From Dromiciops gliroides (Eukaryota; Chordata; Mammalia; Microbiotheria; Microbiotheriidae): 64,000 bases of DNA. The stretch's first letter is position 1; the number at the start of each line of letters is the position of its first letter. Below the pieces are notes generated by a model. The model saw only the letters and a program-made list of their open reading frames with translations, did no database searches and had not been told where the DNA came from. Positions 23,946-35,099 of this stretch are shown in pieces. Both the position numbers and the translations under genes were made by a program. The stretch is from the NCBI RefSeq assembly GCF_019393635.1, contig NC_057861.1:80111327-80175326 (forward strand). Direction: 5' to 3'.

Positions 23946-24876
23946 ACAGACCTAGGTTAAAAACCCTGGCTCTAATGTAAACTATACCTGAACAAGAGAA
24001 CAGATTTGGAGCTGAAAGTGACCTCAGAAACCATCTAGTCCAATCAATTCTCTCTACAATATCCCCAACAAGTATTCATTCCTCCCTTGAAGACCTCCAT
24101 TGCTGGGGAATTAACTACTTTATTAGTGAGGCAGACTTTTAGACAAATAGGAAGTGTTTGGGTTATATATTTAGCTAAAAAAAAATCTATCTTTCTGTAA
24201 CTTCACAGAATTACACAGAATTTAATTGTTGGGACCTCAGCAACCATTTTATAGCTAAGAAAACTCAGGCTCACAGAAATGAAATGACTTGCTATTAGCC
24301 ACACCCAAAAAGAATCCCCATAAGAACATTATCTGGTCTTCCCTCATCAAGATTTCTCATAACACACTTAACAAATGGTCATTTAGCCTCAATTTAAAAA
24401 CTTCCAATGAAGGAACTATTCGTCTTTTAGACAGTTCAATCAGTCAGACAATATACATTTACTGAGCACCTACTACTTGCCAGGAACTGTGTGCTAAGGG
24501 TTAGGAATACAAAGAAAGGCAAAAGACAGCTTGTTTGCTAGGAGTTCACATTCTAATTGGGGAAGACAACATACAAACAACTATGTACAAACAAGATAAA
24601 TGCAGAATTAATTGGAAATTAAGAAGTTTTTTCCTGAAATCAGTCCTCAATTTGTCTCTTCAATTTCTCTCCCTTGCTTCTGCTTTTGTCCACAGGGGCC
24701 AAACAGAGCAAATCTAATCATCCTTCAACATATCATCCCTTCAAGTTCTTGAAGATTGCTTTCATGTTCCTCCAAATTAATTTCATGCAATGAAGTGTCA
24801 AGGGACCTGTTTAGGATGCCCAGAACTGTGGTACCCAAAAGAGAACACAATACTGTACAGAAGGTCTAATGAGGGC

Positions 24877-24903
24877 AGAGGGCAGAGGGCAGAGGGCAGA
24901 GGA
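24877..24903. repeat. (GGGCAGA)4 short tandem repeat
   Basis: Four direct copies of a 7-base unit inside the CR1/L3 relic. The region is otherwise single copy in the element, so this is a local expansion. Confidence 0.95.
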
Positions 24904-25119
24904 ACTATCACCTCCTAATGTTTGGGGAGTGTGCTTGTCTTAATGCAGCTCAAGATCACATTGGCTTTTCTGGCTACTATTGTTGCCTCATTGTTGCCAG
25001 CATGACTACATTGTTGACTCATGAATGTACATTCTACTGAAACCCCCTGGGATCTTTTTAGACAAACTGCTGCCTATCCATGCTTCCTTATCCTACACCT
25101 TTAGAGTTTTGTTCTTGTT

Positions 25120-25277
25120 GTTGTTTTTTGGTTTTTTGTTTTCTGCGGAGCAATGAGGGTTAAGTGACTTGCCCAGGGTCACACAGCTAGAGTGTCAAGT
25201 GTCTGAGGCTGGATTTGAACTCAGGTCCTCCTGAATCCAGGGCCGGTGCTTTATCCACTGTGCCACCTAGCTGCCCC
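25120..25277 (-). mobile_element. marsupial CORE-SINE
   Basis: Body GCGGAGCAATGAGGG to CCACCTAGCTGCCCC, with a GTT-rich tail. It has a two-base loss in AGCTAG(TA)AGTG. Confidence 0.93.
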
Positions 25278-25287
25278 AAGAGCTGAT

Positions 25288-25457
25288 TTTTGTTTTTTGT
25301 TTTGTTTTGTTTTGTTTTTGTGGGGCAATGGGGGTTAAGTGACTTGCCTAGGGTCACATAGCTAGTAAGTGTCAAATGTCTGAAGCCAGATTTGAACTCA
25401 GGTCCTCCTGAATCCAGGGCGGGTGCTTTATCCACTGCACCACCTAGCAGCCCCCCA
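25288..25457 (-). mobile_element. marsupial CORE-SINE
   Basis: GTGGGGCAATGGGGG to CCACCTAGCAGCCCCCC, with a TTTTG tail. The TSD CAAGAGCTGATTTT lies at about 25,277 and 25,459, so it inserted just beside the previous SINE. Confidence 0.93.
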
Positions 25458-25549
25458 CCAAGAGCTGATTTTTTAAAACCTAAGGCTAAGACTTAAATAT
25501 ATCCCTCCTGAATTTTATCTTACTAATTTCAGCCCAATTAATTTCTAGT

Positions 25550-25720
25550 CCTGTGGTGTCAAATTCAACTAGAAACAAGGCTAGTAAAGTACACATAAAG
25601 ATCCCTGAAGGCCCATACCGACTTAGAAAGCTACATTATCTATGTTCTGTTGTATTTTTGGTTATTTTATTAAATATTTCCCAATTAATTTTAACCTGAT
25701 TCAGGCTCAGGTGTAGCAGA
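25550..25720 (+). repeat. unclassified interspersed repeat (family of 7,895)
   Basis: GTGGTGTCAAATTCAACTAG, CTATGTTCTGTTGTATTTTT, AATATTTCCCAATTAATTTT, ACCTGATTC. This has the same order as the copy at 7,895-8,070. Confidence 0.5.
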
Positions 25721-25936
25721 GTGCTACAGACTACACCTATGGCACCTTTGCATTTGCCTGTCAAGATTCTAATGGATCTTGATTCTATCATCCAGTGTGT
25801 TAGCTATCCTTCCTGGCTTTGTATCATCCACAAATTTGATGAATGTAGTAAGAAAAACAACACAAAACTAATACAACCCTGAGCAAGAAAAACAGCTACT
25901 AGTATTTATAGAAGCATTTTAAGGTTTACAGAGCAT

Positions 25937-26083
25937 TTTTTTTTTTTAGTGAGGCAATTGGGGTTAAGTGACTTGCCCAGGGTCACACAGCTAGTAAGTG
26001 TTAAGTGTCTGAGGCCAGATTTGAACTCAGGTACTCCTGACTCCAGGGCTGGTGCTCTATCCACTGCACCACCTAGCTGCCCC
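25937..26083 (-). mobile_element. marsupial CORE-SINE
   Basis: AGTGAGGCAATTGGGG to CCACCTAGCTGCCCC. The TSD GGTTTACAGAGCATTTT is exact, and the target was a MIR. Confidence 0.95.
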
Positions 26084-26300
26084 GGTTTACAGAGCATTTT
26101 GCAAATATTCTCAATTTATCCTCACAACCACCCTGTGAGGGGGATGCTATCATTACCCCAATTTTATAGAGAAGGAAACTGAGGCACAGGTTAAATGACT
26201 TGCCCACAGTCATATAGCTAGTAAGTATCTGAGTCTGGATTTAAACTCAAGTCTGTTTGACTCCAGGTCCAGCACTCTTATCTACTCTGCCACCTAGCTT
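26084..26300 (-). mobile_element. MIR, nearly complete
   Basis: GTTTACAGAGCATTTTGCAA, GAGAAGGAAACTGAGGCACA, TGACTTGCCCACAGTCATAT, CTCTGCCACCTAGC. Confidence 0.75.
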
Positions 26301-26477
26301 TCTCTGTTAAGTTCCTGACAACCACTGAACTGAATTTTCATTCTTTATATTTTTATCCTAGGTACCTAGCCTGACACATAGTAGGCACTTGATACTTATT
26401 GTATGAATGATGAAGTCATGTTGGCTTTTTGTAATCACCTCTTCCTTTTCTAGATGTTCACTAAGAATCTGCTCTAT

Positions 26478-26630
26478 GGGGCAGCTAGATGGCGCAGTGG
26501 ATAGGGCACCGGCCCTGGAGTCAGGAGTACCTGAGTTCAAATCCGGCCTCAGACACTTAATACTTACTAGCTGTGTGACCCTAGGCAAGTCACTTAACCC
26601 CAATTGCCTCACTAAAAAAAAAAAAAAAAA
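26478..26630 (+). mobile_element. marsupial CORE-SINE, full length
   Basis: GGGGCAGCTAGATGGCGCAG head, intact body, A17 tail. The TSD AAGAATCTGCTCTA is exact. Confidence 0.96.
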
Positions 26631-26718
26631 GAATCTGCTCTAGAATTTTCCCAGGAATTGAAGTATATGCTGCTCTCTTCCCTTTCTGAAAGTGAGGATA
26701 TTTGCTCTTCTCCAATCT

Positions 26719-26765
26719 TTTGTTGTTGTTGTTGTTGCTCTATCCACTGTGCCACCTAGATGCCC
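26719..26765 (-). mobile_element. minimal SINE insertion: tRNA head joined directly to the tail
   Basis: Only about 31 bases of the SINE head (plus strand GCTCTATCCACTGTGCCACC and the following AGATGCCCC) joined to a (TTG)n tail. An exact 13-base TSD, CTTCTCCAATCTT, lies at 26,707-26,719 and 26,766-26,778. The flanking duplication shows that this is a complete insertion product and not an eroded copy. Confidence 0.88.
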
Positions 26766-27364
26766 CTTCTCCAATCTTAAGGTACTTTTCCTGTTGTCCA
26801 CAATCTTTCAAATGTTGACAGCGGTTCAGCAATCACATACACACAAAACACATTCCTTCAGTACCAGAAGATGTCATTCATTTGGGTCAGATGACTTGAA
26901 TTCATCAAGGGTAACTAAGTGCTCTCTTACTAACTCTTTACTTATCAACTACATTAGCCATATTGTTCCCTTATTCCCAGTGAAAAGGTCATTCTCCTTG
27001 GAGTAAAACCAGAAGCAAAATAAAAATTGAGCAGCTTTGTTTTCTCTCCTTAGTGATCATTCCACCTTCTTCCCAGCAGAAGTTTGAACCTTCCATACAG
27101 ACAGCTGGTAGGTTATCATTTCCCTTTCTCCCAACCCCATCTTTTAAATGTCTCTTCAATCAGTCTTCACACAGCAGTCTCCAGTCTCTGAATATTCTTG
27201 GTTACTCTCAGACAACAGAGCAGATACCCTTAAAAAGCCTAAGAATGTGAAGAATTTAAAATTCAAAATTAACAAACATTTCTTAAGAACATAGTGTGTA
27301 CAGAGCAAATCAGCCCTACCTCTGGACTGAGGAATGTGGTTGTGGAAGATATGATCCAAATGAT

Positions 27365-27990
27365 CCAATAATAATAAGATTTGTAAAGCACTTTATTTAT
27401 TGTCTCATTTATGCTTCAAAAAACTTCTATAAAGAACATATTACAGGTAGTATAACTTCAGTTTTGCAAATGAAGAAACTGCCTCAGACAAGTCATGTGA
27501 CTTGCCCATGAGCAATTCAATAAGCATGTATTAAGCACCTCCTATAGATTACAAAGTACTGTCCTGGGTACCCGGGAAATAAAGAGAAACATGAAACTGT
27601 CCTTGCTCCATTAGAGAGATACATGTACCCACATGAGTAAATCCAAAGTAATTTCTGGGGGTGGGGGGAAGGTAAAAGAGAACTAACAACTGGGGAAGGG
27701 AAAGGAAGGTGATCAGTAGAGGCTCTTTGTAGGAGATGGCACCTAAGCTGGGAGCTAGAGATTCAAAGAGAAGGGTGGAAGGCTTGAGACTGAAAAGAAT
27801 TTAAGGCATGGGGACAGCTCCCATAAAGGCACCAAAACAGGAGATGGAATGTTGTGTATTGGGAACAAGTATGTCTGCTTGCCTTGAATACAATGTGGGT
27901 GAGGGGGAGTAATATGAAATCAGTATGTAGAACTAGGCTAGAGAAAGATTGTAAAGGTCTTTAAATACCAGAGGAATTTCTATTTTGCCA
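27365..27990 (-). mobile_element. MIR relic and L2-type 3' region, reverse
   Basis: 27,365-27,500 is a MIR (AGATTTGTAAAGCACTTTAT, AAATGAAGAAACTGCCTCAG). 27,510-27,990 is a reverse L2 3' UTR (CAATAAGCATGTATTAAGCA, GGAGATGGCACCTAAGCTGG, AGACTGAAAAGAATTTAAGG). Confidence 0.6.
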
Positions 27991-27999
27991 TAGAATGAC

Positions 28000-28265
28000 A
28001 GAGGAAGTCTTTTGGCTATTACACCATATTGACTCTTCAAAAAGTCATTGTACTGAATATAATAACTGGGGGTTGAGATCTTTAACCAATCTTACACTGG
28101 AAGGATGAATCCAAATAGAATTTTTATCTGTAACTGATTTCATTGATGGAGAGAACACCCAAGGAAGAAACCCCATCTATCATTGCAGATTAGCAACTGC
28201 TCTACAATTTATAGAGTAGCCTACAGACATTAAATTGTTTATCAAAATTAGGCTATTATTTGAAT
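28000..28265. other. no recognised feature
   Basis: Nothing identifiable. Confidence 0.4.
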
Positions 28266-28269
28266 AGAA

Positions 28270-28690
28270 CTAATCATAGAATCACAGAACTGGAAGTGTT
28301 CTTGGAGCTTTATACACTGTAGTCCAAGCCCTTGATAACTGCATGAATACTCTATTCGACATTACCTAAAGGTGGTTATATACCTTCTCCTTGAAGACTT
28401 CCAGTAATGGGGAGCTCAATATCAATTAACCCAGTTTACTCATTACATAAAATGGAAATTAATTTAGAATTATCAGTAGTAAAGTAACAAGCCTATTCTT
28501 TCTTAATTTTAGTGCCTTCCCTGTTAATTATGTCCTATTTATCTCGTATATAGCTTGCTTTGTATATACAATTTTCAGGTTGTCTCCCCCACTATACGGT
28601 CAGCTCCTTGAAGGCAAGGACTAACTTTTGCCTCTTTTTTGTATCCCAGCGATTAGACATAATAGGCACTTACATGTTTATTTATTTCTC
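28270..28690. mobile_element. CR1/L3 3' end (-) then L2 3' end (+)
   Basis: 28,270-28,450 reads AATCATAGAATCACAGAACT then TCTCCTTGAAGACTTCC, the antisense CR1/L3 tail. 28,490-28,690 reads TAGTGCCTTCCCTGTTAATT, GTCAGCTCCTTGAAGGCAAG, GACATAATAGGCACTTAC, a forward L2 tail. Confidence 0.6.
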
Positions 28691-28899
28691 TGAAAAAATC
28701 AGAGCAAGGTATAAATATGACTGAGTTTTTGTGAGGCCTCAAAGTCCAGTTCAGCCTGGGTAAGCTCTTCTGGGATAGATATTCTCCCTGGACTATGTAT
28801 TAAAGGACAAGGAAAGTTCTTGAACCCCTTACTCAGATGGAGCAAGGGCGAAGGGTAGAGAAACAGGGATAAAGAAATCTCAAGCCAGGCTAGAACACT

Positions 28900-29480
28900 T
28901 TTGGCCCCTCCTCATTGGCTCTACAGAATCTGAGCGCTGGAAGGGTCCTCGGGTCCGGGTGGGTAAGAATGGGGCGGTGGAGATGGGTTTTGGGGGGTGG
29001 GGGCGGCAATTAGAGAAGTCAAAAGATGTTGGGGTAGGCCAACAGAGGTTAGAGAAGGGGTGTCCAAGACCAGGGCTATTCCACCCTACCTGGGCTTTTA
29101 CCGTATCTCTGCTCCCTCTCTGGGGAGGAGGGTGAATCGCCCCGCCCCCTCCCAAGGGAGCGCTGTGGGGGTGGGGAAGAACAAGGCCGCAGGAGGGGCG
29201 CGGGAGGGGCGGGACCCGAACAAGTGCACCCCTTCCTCTCCGCCACCCCCGCCAGGAGTAGCCTAATTCGGGACCGTCAAGGGAAACGGAGAACCTCAAG
29301 GGCCACAATTATTAACCTCCACCACATCCCCGCCTCGGAAATGGTGTGTGCACTTCCGCATGGCCCCGCCTCACCGCCTGCCGGACACTCTAGGAAACCA
29401 GGAAGGGCTCCGCTCTATGATCATGTCAGGCGGGCGGGGAAGGAAGGTGTGAAGAGGATATGGGGCAGAAGGAAGCACGG
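28900..29480. promoter_or_regulatory. CpG island 2, probable promoter
   Basis: GC- and CpG-rich compared with its flanks, with an ETS-type ACTTCCGC at 29,352-29,359 and several CCCCGCC boxes. A copy of the shared CTCTAGGAA element is at 29,388-29,396. Possible donors exist on both strands (plus GTGG|GTAAGA near 28,961; minus GCG|GTGAGG near 29,372), so direction is not settled. By position it could have served the decayed finger exon at 11.5-13.5 kb. Long open frames crossing it (142 and 225 codons) look like composition effects. Confidence 0.65.
29388..29425. promoter_or_regulatory. shared CTCTAGGAA element, copy 3
   Basis: CTCTAGGAAACCAGGAAGGG, then CTCCGCTCTATGATCA. The second half, CTCTATGATCA, also occurs after the island 1 copy (9,500-9,510), so the similarity with island 1 goes beyond the nine-base core. 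Confidence 0.4.
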
Positions 29481-31000
29481 GAAAGAGAAGTCTTTTGGCG
29501 GGTGCTCCCTTAGTGCTGCCTTTCGTGAGGAATGGGAGGCGATCTCATGGCACTTAAAATTGTTTGTTTCATATCAGCTATGTGTGTGCATGTGTTGTGC
29601 ACTCGATGTCTCAGAAAGTCTCCCTTCCCCCCCCCCCATCCACGTGCATCCATGGCTAGCGCCCCTTACTTGTGTATCCTGTAGATGCATCGCCTTGCTC
29701 TCAGGTCTCGGCTTCTCTCACTCTCCTGCCCCAAGCAGGTTTCATGTGAGGGCTGACCGAGGCCCCCCCAGGATAACAAGTCCAACTCTCTATCTGCTAT
29801 TGTGTTTGTGTGGGGTGGGGTTGAAGGAGGCGCCAATAATTCTTCCTATACACCACTGTAGCCCGGTGTGCCCCCATTTACATAAAAAACAGTCACGATG
29901 ACGCTATTAACTCTTAAACAAGAAACATTTACTTAATAAGGCAAAAGCAAGAATAACATTTACTCATTAGAAGGCAAACACAGGAATAATGTAATCTTTT
30001 CTCAACAGTAGGCAAGATAATCATAATATTTACTTAATAGATGAGAGCTGGAATAATCAAAATATAAGTTGAGCCACAAACCAAGGCCACACTCTTTACC
30101 AACACACGCACAATGTTCATGGGGATGTGCCCAGGCCACCTCACGACAAAACTAGATGACTTTGGCATAATGAGCCATCTGCTAGGCAAAACTGCTTCTC
30201 TGCTACTACTCTTGGACTACTGAAACAGTGACAAATTATTTTAGCACACATCTGTTCTTGGGAAGATGCTGAGAAAATGTTGTGCTCAGTGACTAGAAAC
30301 TCTCTTAGGCTGAGAACTGCCAAGCTCCTCATATTTGCTTTGGGACTCTGAGGACTTTCTCTGTCTCAAGCAGTAGATCAAAATTAGGGCTAAGAATTCT
30401 CCCCCAGTCATTTTTTCCAAAAAGGAGAGGATTATGTTTTCTACAATCACTTCTCAGGAAAGCCAAGCCTCTTCTCACAGCAAAGCAGATGTAAAATCCA
30501 TCTCACCATTTCTGTTTCTCTTTCTCAAACCAGAAAGAGCAAAAAAAGTCAACAAAGGAACCCTTGAAAGATTCCCCCTCTCTGATTAAAGATAACATTG
30601 GAGAACATAAGCTCAGACAGCTCTCCATATTGAACTCTGAGCAGCTGCAAAGCCTATTAGACAGCGGTCATCTCTGAGTGGACCAAGTACCTGTTTGCTT
30701 ACTATATTCTGTCTTCTGTAAATAGCTCCTCTTCTCACTTCTTGTGCCCTTCTGTCTCTAACTCTTCTTGTGCTCAATTTTCTCTATTCTCTCAGGTGGT
30801 CACCTTTTTTTCTTTGCCTATAGCTTTTCCTCCTGCTGGCCTGTAGCTTCTAAGGGCTCAGATCAGTGCCTCCTCATACCCAGTGACCTACTTCTAATTT
30901 ATGATGTAAAACTCAAAAATCCACCTTTCTGTCAAGTGTCCTCCACAGGCCTTATATAGTCTTCTAAGTCCCTAAGCAGTTAGTTATTTGATCGGCTATT
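29481..31000. other. unclassified region with LTR-like features
   Basis: 29,590-29,900 is pyrimidine-rich. 29,900-30,090 has several imperfect repeats of an ACATTTACTTAATAAGGCAA-type unit. On the minus strand there is TATATAAGG at about 30,951-30,959. A long LTR in minus orientation is possible, but no terminal repeats were found. Confidence 0.25.
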
Positions 31001-31104
31001 TCTCAGTTATGACTTTTAAAATAGTCATATGCAATTGAGTTGATGGACCACAATGTTCTGTAGCTCTCATTAACTGTTATTGTTCTATCCAAAGGGCAAT
31101 GCTC

Positions 31105-31265
31105 TATCTGGTCAATCGGTCAATGCACGTTTATTAAACCTCTACTATGGACCAGGTCCTGTACTAAGTGCTGGGGATACAAATATGAAGAAGAAAGTCC
31201 CTGTTCTCAAGGAGCTGGCATTCTAATGGGGGGAGACAACACAGAAAAGGAAGCTGAAAAGGATG
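31105..31265 (-). mobile_element. L2-type 3' end, reverse
   Basis: GGTCAATGCACGTTTATTAA, GTACTAAGTGCTGGGGATAC, AAGGAGCTGGCATTCTAATG, GGGGAGACAACAC. Confidence 0.7.
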
Positions 31266-32635
31266 GGGTGGGGTGCAGGAGAAAGGTACCTGATACAGGG
31301 GCATGATGGAGAAGTCCAAAAGAGAATAGCCAGGAAATGAAGAGATGGTTGGCCTGGGTACTGTCCTTAAATGGAGGTTTTGGGAAGAGCCTTTTGCTCT
31401 GCCCTCAAGTCCAAGGGGCCTGAGGAGCAGAAGATACCGATGATTGTGAGGACCAGGACTAATGTGATTTTGCAGGATGAAGAAGTTTCTGGGGCATGAT
31501 GAAGTCCAAAGGAGTGCAGCCAGGTGGAATGATGAGAGGTCTTTGGAATAGTCTCTGTCTCTCCTCAACATTTTATCTAAGAAACTGTGTTTCTTTTCAA
31601 GTTGATTGTTATCAGATTTTCTTAAGTAAATGTTCTTTTTTCTAATCTCATTAGCAACCATAATGTCCACATTTGAGAAGGCATGGGTGCTTTCTTGGCT
31701 TCAGCCCTGGAAACAGCCTGGCAGCAATAAGCGCCTAACAAAAATTTGTAAAATGAACACATGAATGAACATAAATGAGGGGATAGATAAGAGGAAAAAA
31801 AGAAGACAGAAGGAAGGAAGCAATGGAAGAGAAATTTTAAGTCAGTTGAATGATCAGAATGGGGAGAGCAAGGGAGTATGAGCCTTCCACATATAGAGTA
31901 TGAGATTATCTTCTCACTCATGCAGTGACAGAACTCTAACAGGTTTTGGGGAACAGTGAGACTGGCTTGTACTCATCTCTTAGAATTTCCAAAATACATG
32001 GGACTTAGTTAACCTCTATGAATCTGTTTCCTCATTTGTAAAATGAAGAGGATGGACTATATTGCTTACTTTATAGAACTATTATGAAGAACATGCTCTG
32101 TAAACAGTAAAACACCATACAAATGGAAGCTTTTGTTATGCTGCCTTTCCAGGTGATTATGGGATTCAGGAAGGAAGAATGTATACACACAGTGGTCAAG
32201 GCTTCCTTGAACAGTATAAGAACTGCCAACAACTTGAAGGCACAGGAACTGTCAGAGCTCCCCCTGTCAAGCTGTCCCCTAACAGATGCCTCATGGTTCA
32301 GTGGAAAGACCACTCAGTTTGGAAGAAAAGGATCTTCATTCAAGTCCCATTCCTGCTACTCACCAGCTACATGACTTTGGGCATCTGTAATATGGAACAG
32401 AGGTGGGGGGAATGGGGGGCATGTGGAGCTGGATAATTGGCCTTTCAAGGGCCTCAGTTTCATCATCTGAAAAACAAGGGAGTTGGCTGTATGGCCTCTC
32501 TCTTCCAGCTTTAAATACATAACCAATGACTCCATTCCTGCCCCGAAGCCATGTTGGTATATGGCCTGCACATTGTGTGCCTTATAGGATCTCCTGCCTG
32601 CCAAGAGATGTTGCTACCAGAAGGGCATTTAGGAT
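31266..32635. other. mostly unrecognised, with MIR relics
   Basis: A MIR is plausible at 31,970-32,095 (TTAACCTCTATGAATCTGTT, TTGTAAAATGAAGAGGATGG) and another at 32,290-32,515 (ATTCCTGCTACTCACCAGC, CCTCAGTTTCATCATCTG). The 168-codon minus frame at 31,164-31,670 shows no domain and is not supported. Confidence 0.45.
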
Positions 32636-32639
32636 AGTG

Positions 32640-33565
32640 GACTTTAGACAATGTCAAAATAAGTTTGGCAGAAATGAGAATGTTTAGCCTGAAGAAGAGA
32701 AGACTTAAGGGATAATTCAATGAGAATCTTCCAACACTAAATGATCATTCTGTTAAATGGATTCATGCTTGGGGTATGGTTTGGCCTAGGTGACTTCTGA
32801 GATATCTTCCTATAATGAGAGCATATAATTTTCTGTGGGATATACGACTTGTTCTTGACCCAAGAAGGCAGAAACAGGAACAAAGCCTGGAAGTCATAGG
32901 GAATCAGATTTTCATTTAATATGACTACTTCCTAACAAACAGAAGTAGCATAGTGTGCACTGGTAAGGCTTGGATATGTGGTCTATTGCACCTGTGTTTC
33001 CTACTTACTACCTATGGGACTTTGGGCAAGTCACAGATTTTCTGAACTATTTTCTCATCTGCAAAGTTTTTCATCTATTCCATTAGATGACCATTCGGTT
33101 TACTGTAAAATTTGGGAACTTAGAGGATGTTTCATAATAATCAGGGTTGTAAATGCTTAAAGCAGAAGGCCTTATTAACTTATATTTTAACTCATTAACT
33201 GGAACGCTTGAGGCCTAAAATGAGATAACTAGGGGCAGAGGGATGGACTAATAGGAATGAAGAAATAACATTTCAGGAGAAAGGATACTACTAGGTCTCA
33301 ATAGTTGAAGGGGTGAAAACACAACTGGGTCTGTTACCAGAGGAAGGGTTGCTGGACCTTGAATACAGTGGTCTTGTCACATTTAGGAAGGAAATAGAAC
33401 TGTTGAAAAATGGAGTTTGCTTTCTTGCTAAATTGTAAGTTACCCATCACTAGAGAACTTCACACAGACTAAAACCTGCTGGGACTGCTGTAAAGAGAAT
33501 TCATGCTCCAAGACTTGAACTAGGTGACCTATATAGTCCCTTCCACCTCTTGCATTCTATTTTTC
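32640..33565 (+). mobile_element. CR1/L3 3' fragments with a MIR between them
   Basis: 32,640-32,830 (TTTAGCCTGAAGAAGAGAAG, ACTTAAGGGATAATTCAATG) and 33,390-33,560 (ATCACTAGAGAACTTCACAC, GACTTGAACTAGGTGACC) read as sense CR1/L3. A MIR core lies at about 32,930-33,100 (CTATGGGACTTTGGGCAAGT). Confidence 0.55.
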
Positions 33566-33721
33566 CTAAGCATATTGCACACTCATATGCCCCGCCCCCC
33601 ACCCCCCATGCCTGCTCCAGCAGACACAGACACACGACCCCAAATACCCATTATTAGAACTGGTAGATAGATAATGCCTGAGCTTTAGAAAACACATTGC
33701 TTTTGAGAGAACTGGGGGGTG

Positions 33722-33745
33722 GGTGGTGGTGGTGGTGGTGGTGGT
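33722..33745. repeat. (GGT)n microsatellite
   Basis: Eight tandem GGT/GTG units after a poly-G stretch. Confidence 0.95.
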
Positions 33746-34660
33746 AAGGGATTCTACTCCTTAAACTCCTTCTCACTGAGATATAATTTATGTTTACTGT
33801 CATTATCCTGGAAAACTCAATATTAGAACCTTAGAATATAAGTAAAAATGAGATGGGGGAATTAGAGGGCCAAACGTGCTATTGAGAATATTAGAAACAA
33901 ACTGACTAATGTTAATCTAAGAAGCATGTATTTAAAACCACATGCTGCCAAATAAGTTTCTGGCCACAAGACCTCAGGAATAAGAGAACTAGATGAAAGA
34001 CATGGGTTCAAGTCTAGGCTCTGATATTTACTTCCAATGTGATTTTAGAAAAAAAAGTCCCTTCCCCTCACCAGGTCCCAGTTTTCTTATGTGTAAAATA
34101 CAGTTGAACCACACCATCTTGAAGGTTTCTAAATCCAAAGGACTCCCAAAGGAATGAATGAGGTTACTCTATGTTGGAAGTCCCTAAAATTATGAATGGT
34201 AGGGATGGGGTGAAGAGGCTATGGTCACCAGTGCTGTATTAAACAAAGGAACAACCCTTATAGTTTGAGGTAAACTGACATAGAATATGTTAAGTTTTAC
34301 ATCACACAACCCCTGATAGGGGATATAAGGCTGAATCTATGATTTATATCAAGAGTACTGTGTGAACTCTTTGGTGACATATCTGTAACAAATCATTAAG
34401 ATAAGCAGAAATGTTCTGGAGTACTCTGAATTAACTTCTGAGGACACTATCTGGGATAACCATGACCTACCACCACATATCCCTTGGGGTCTCTATCAGA
34501 TATAATATAGAGCCAGATAGGTATCTGAGGCAAATCCAATGTGGCAATTCTCTGGTCAAATGTGTCCACTTCAAAAGACAGTATAGGAAAAACTCTCTTT
34601 ACACCTTCCTAAGGAAAGAAATTTTAAAATTAGGATCTCTTTATGTCATGGTTAAACTTG
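33746..34660. other. no gene; MIR relic at 33,990-34,140
   Basis: The MIR is seen as GGCTCTGATATTTACTTCCA and CCAGTTTTCTTATGTGTAAA. The remainder shows nothing I recognise. Confidence 0.4.
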
Positions 34661-34669
34661 TAGGTTCTA

Positions 34670-35090
34670 GGCACCAGATTTTAAGGGTGACCATTAACAA
34701 ATTGGAACACACCTACAAGACAATCAGGATGAAAGGGATTAGGTCATGAGGATTAGTTGAAGTAACTGGAGAAGACTGAGGAAGAACATAATATGACTTC
34801 AAATTACTTTAAAGGTTGTCATATAAAAAAGGAGTGAGATTTAACTGTTTAGAGGGCCAAATGAGGAACAATGTGTATACCAAGTGGATGTTGTAAAGAA
34901 GCAAATTCCAGCTCAGTGTAAGGACAACTTCTAAAATCAGACCCAAACTGTTCCTTAATGCAGTTAGTGAGTTTCCTATCAACAGAAGTAGTTGGGTAAC
35001 AAGATAACCATCAGGAAAGCTATAGATTTGTTTCCACGTGGGCTAGAAGGTTGGACTAGGCAACTCCTAGAATTCCAGCTCTCTTTTATC
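34670..35090 (+). mobile_element. CR1/L3-type 3' fragment
   Basis: Sense CR1/L3 order: AAGACTGAGGAAGAACATAA, AAATTACTTTAAAGGTTGTC, GAGGGCCAAATGAGGAACAA, GCTCAGTGTAAGGACAAC, GGACTAGGCAACTCCTAG. Confidence 0.6.
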
Positions 35091-35099
35091 ATCCAGTAA

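Larger units (their letters stand above)
24000..25870 (-). mobile_element. CR1/L3-type LINE, long copy with nested insertions
   Basis: Antisense CR1/L3 phrases run in order: AACCATCTAGTCCAATC, AAGACCTCCATTGCTGGGG, GGGGCCAAACAGAGCAAATC, CTTGAAGATTGCTTTCATG, GATGCCCAGAACTGTGGTAC, AGATCACATTGGCTTTTCTG, ATTTTATCTTACTAATTTC, and TATCATCCACAAATTTGATG. Inserted in it are a reverse L2 tail (24,440-24,620), a 7-base tandem repeat, two SINEs and the unclassified repeat at 25,550. Confidence 0.7.
26390..27220 (-). mobile_element. CR1/L3-type LINE fragment with two SINE insertions
   Basis: TGTTGGCTTTTTGTAATCAC, AATTTTCCCAGGAATTGAAG, ATTTGCTCTTCTCCAATC, TTTCAAATGTTGACAGCGGT, and GACTTGAATTCATCAAGGG, in the antisense order of CR1/L3 ORF2. 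SINEs at 26,478 and 26,719 interrupt it. Confidence 0.65.

Noticed and set aside
28920..28965. Plus-strand exon ending at GTGG|GTAAGA near 28,961
   Set aside because: The preceding text, AGAATCTGAGCGCTGGAAGG, is a CR1/L3 tail phrase, so the donor is likely chance.
29224..29901. 225-codon plus-strand frame leaving CpG island 2
   Set aside because: No recognisable domain, mixed composition, and it runs into LTR-like sequence. No splice or codon-use support.
31164..31670. 168-codon minus frame
   Set aside because: Begins in a reverse L2 tail and has no motif.
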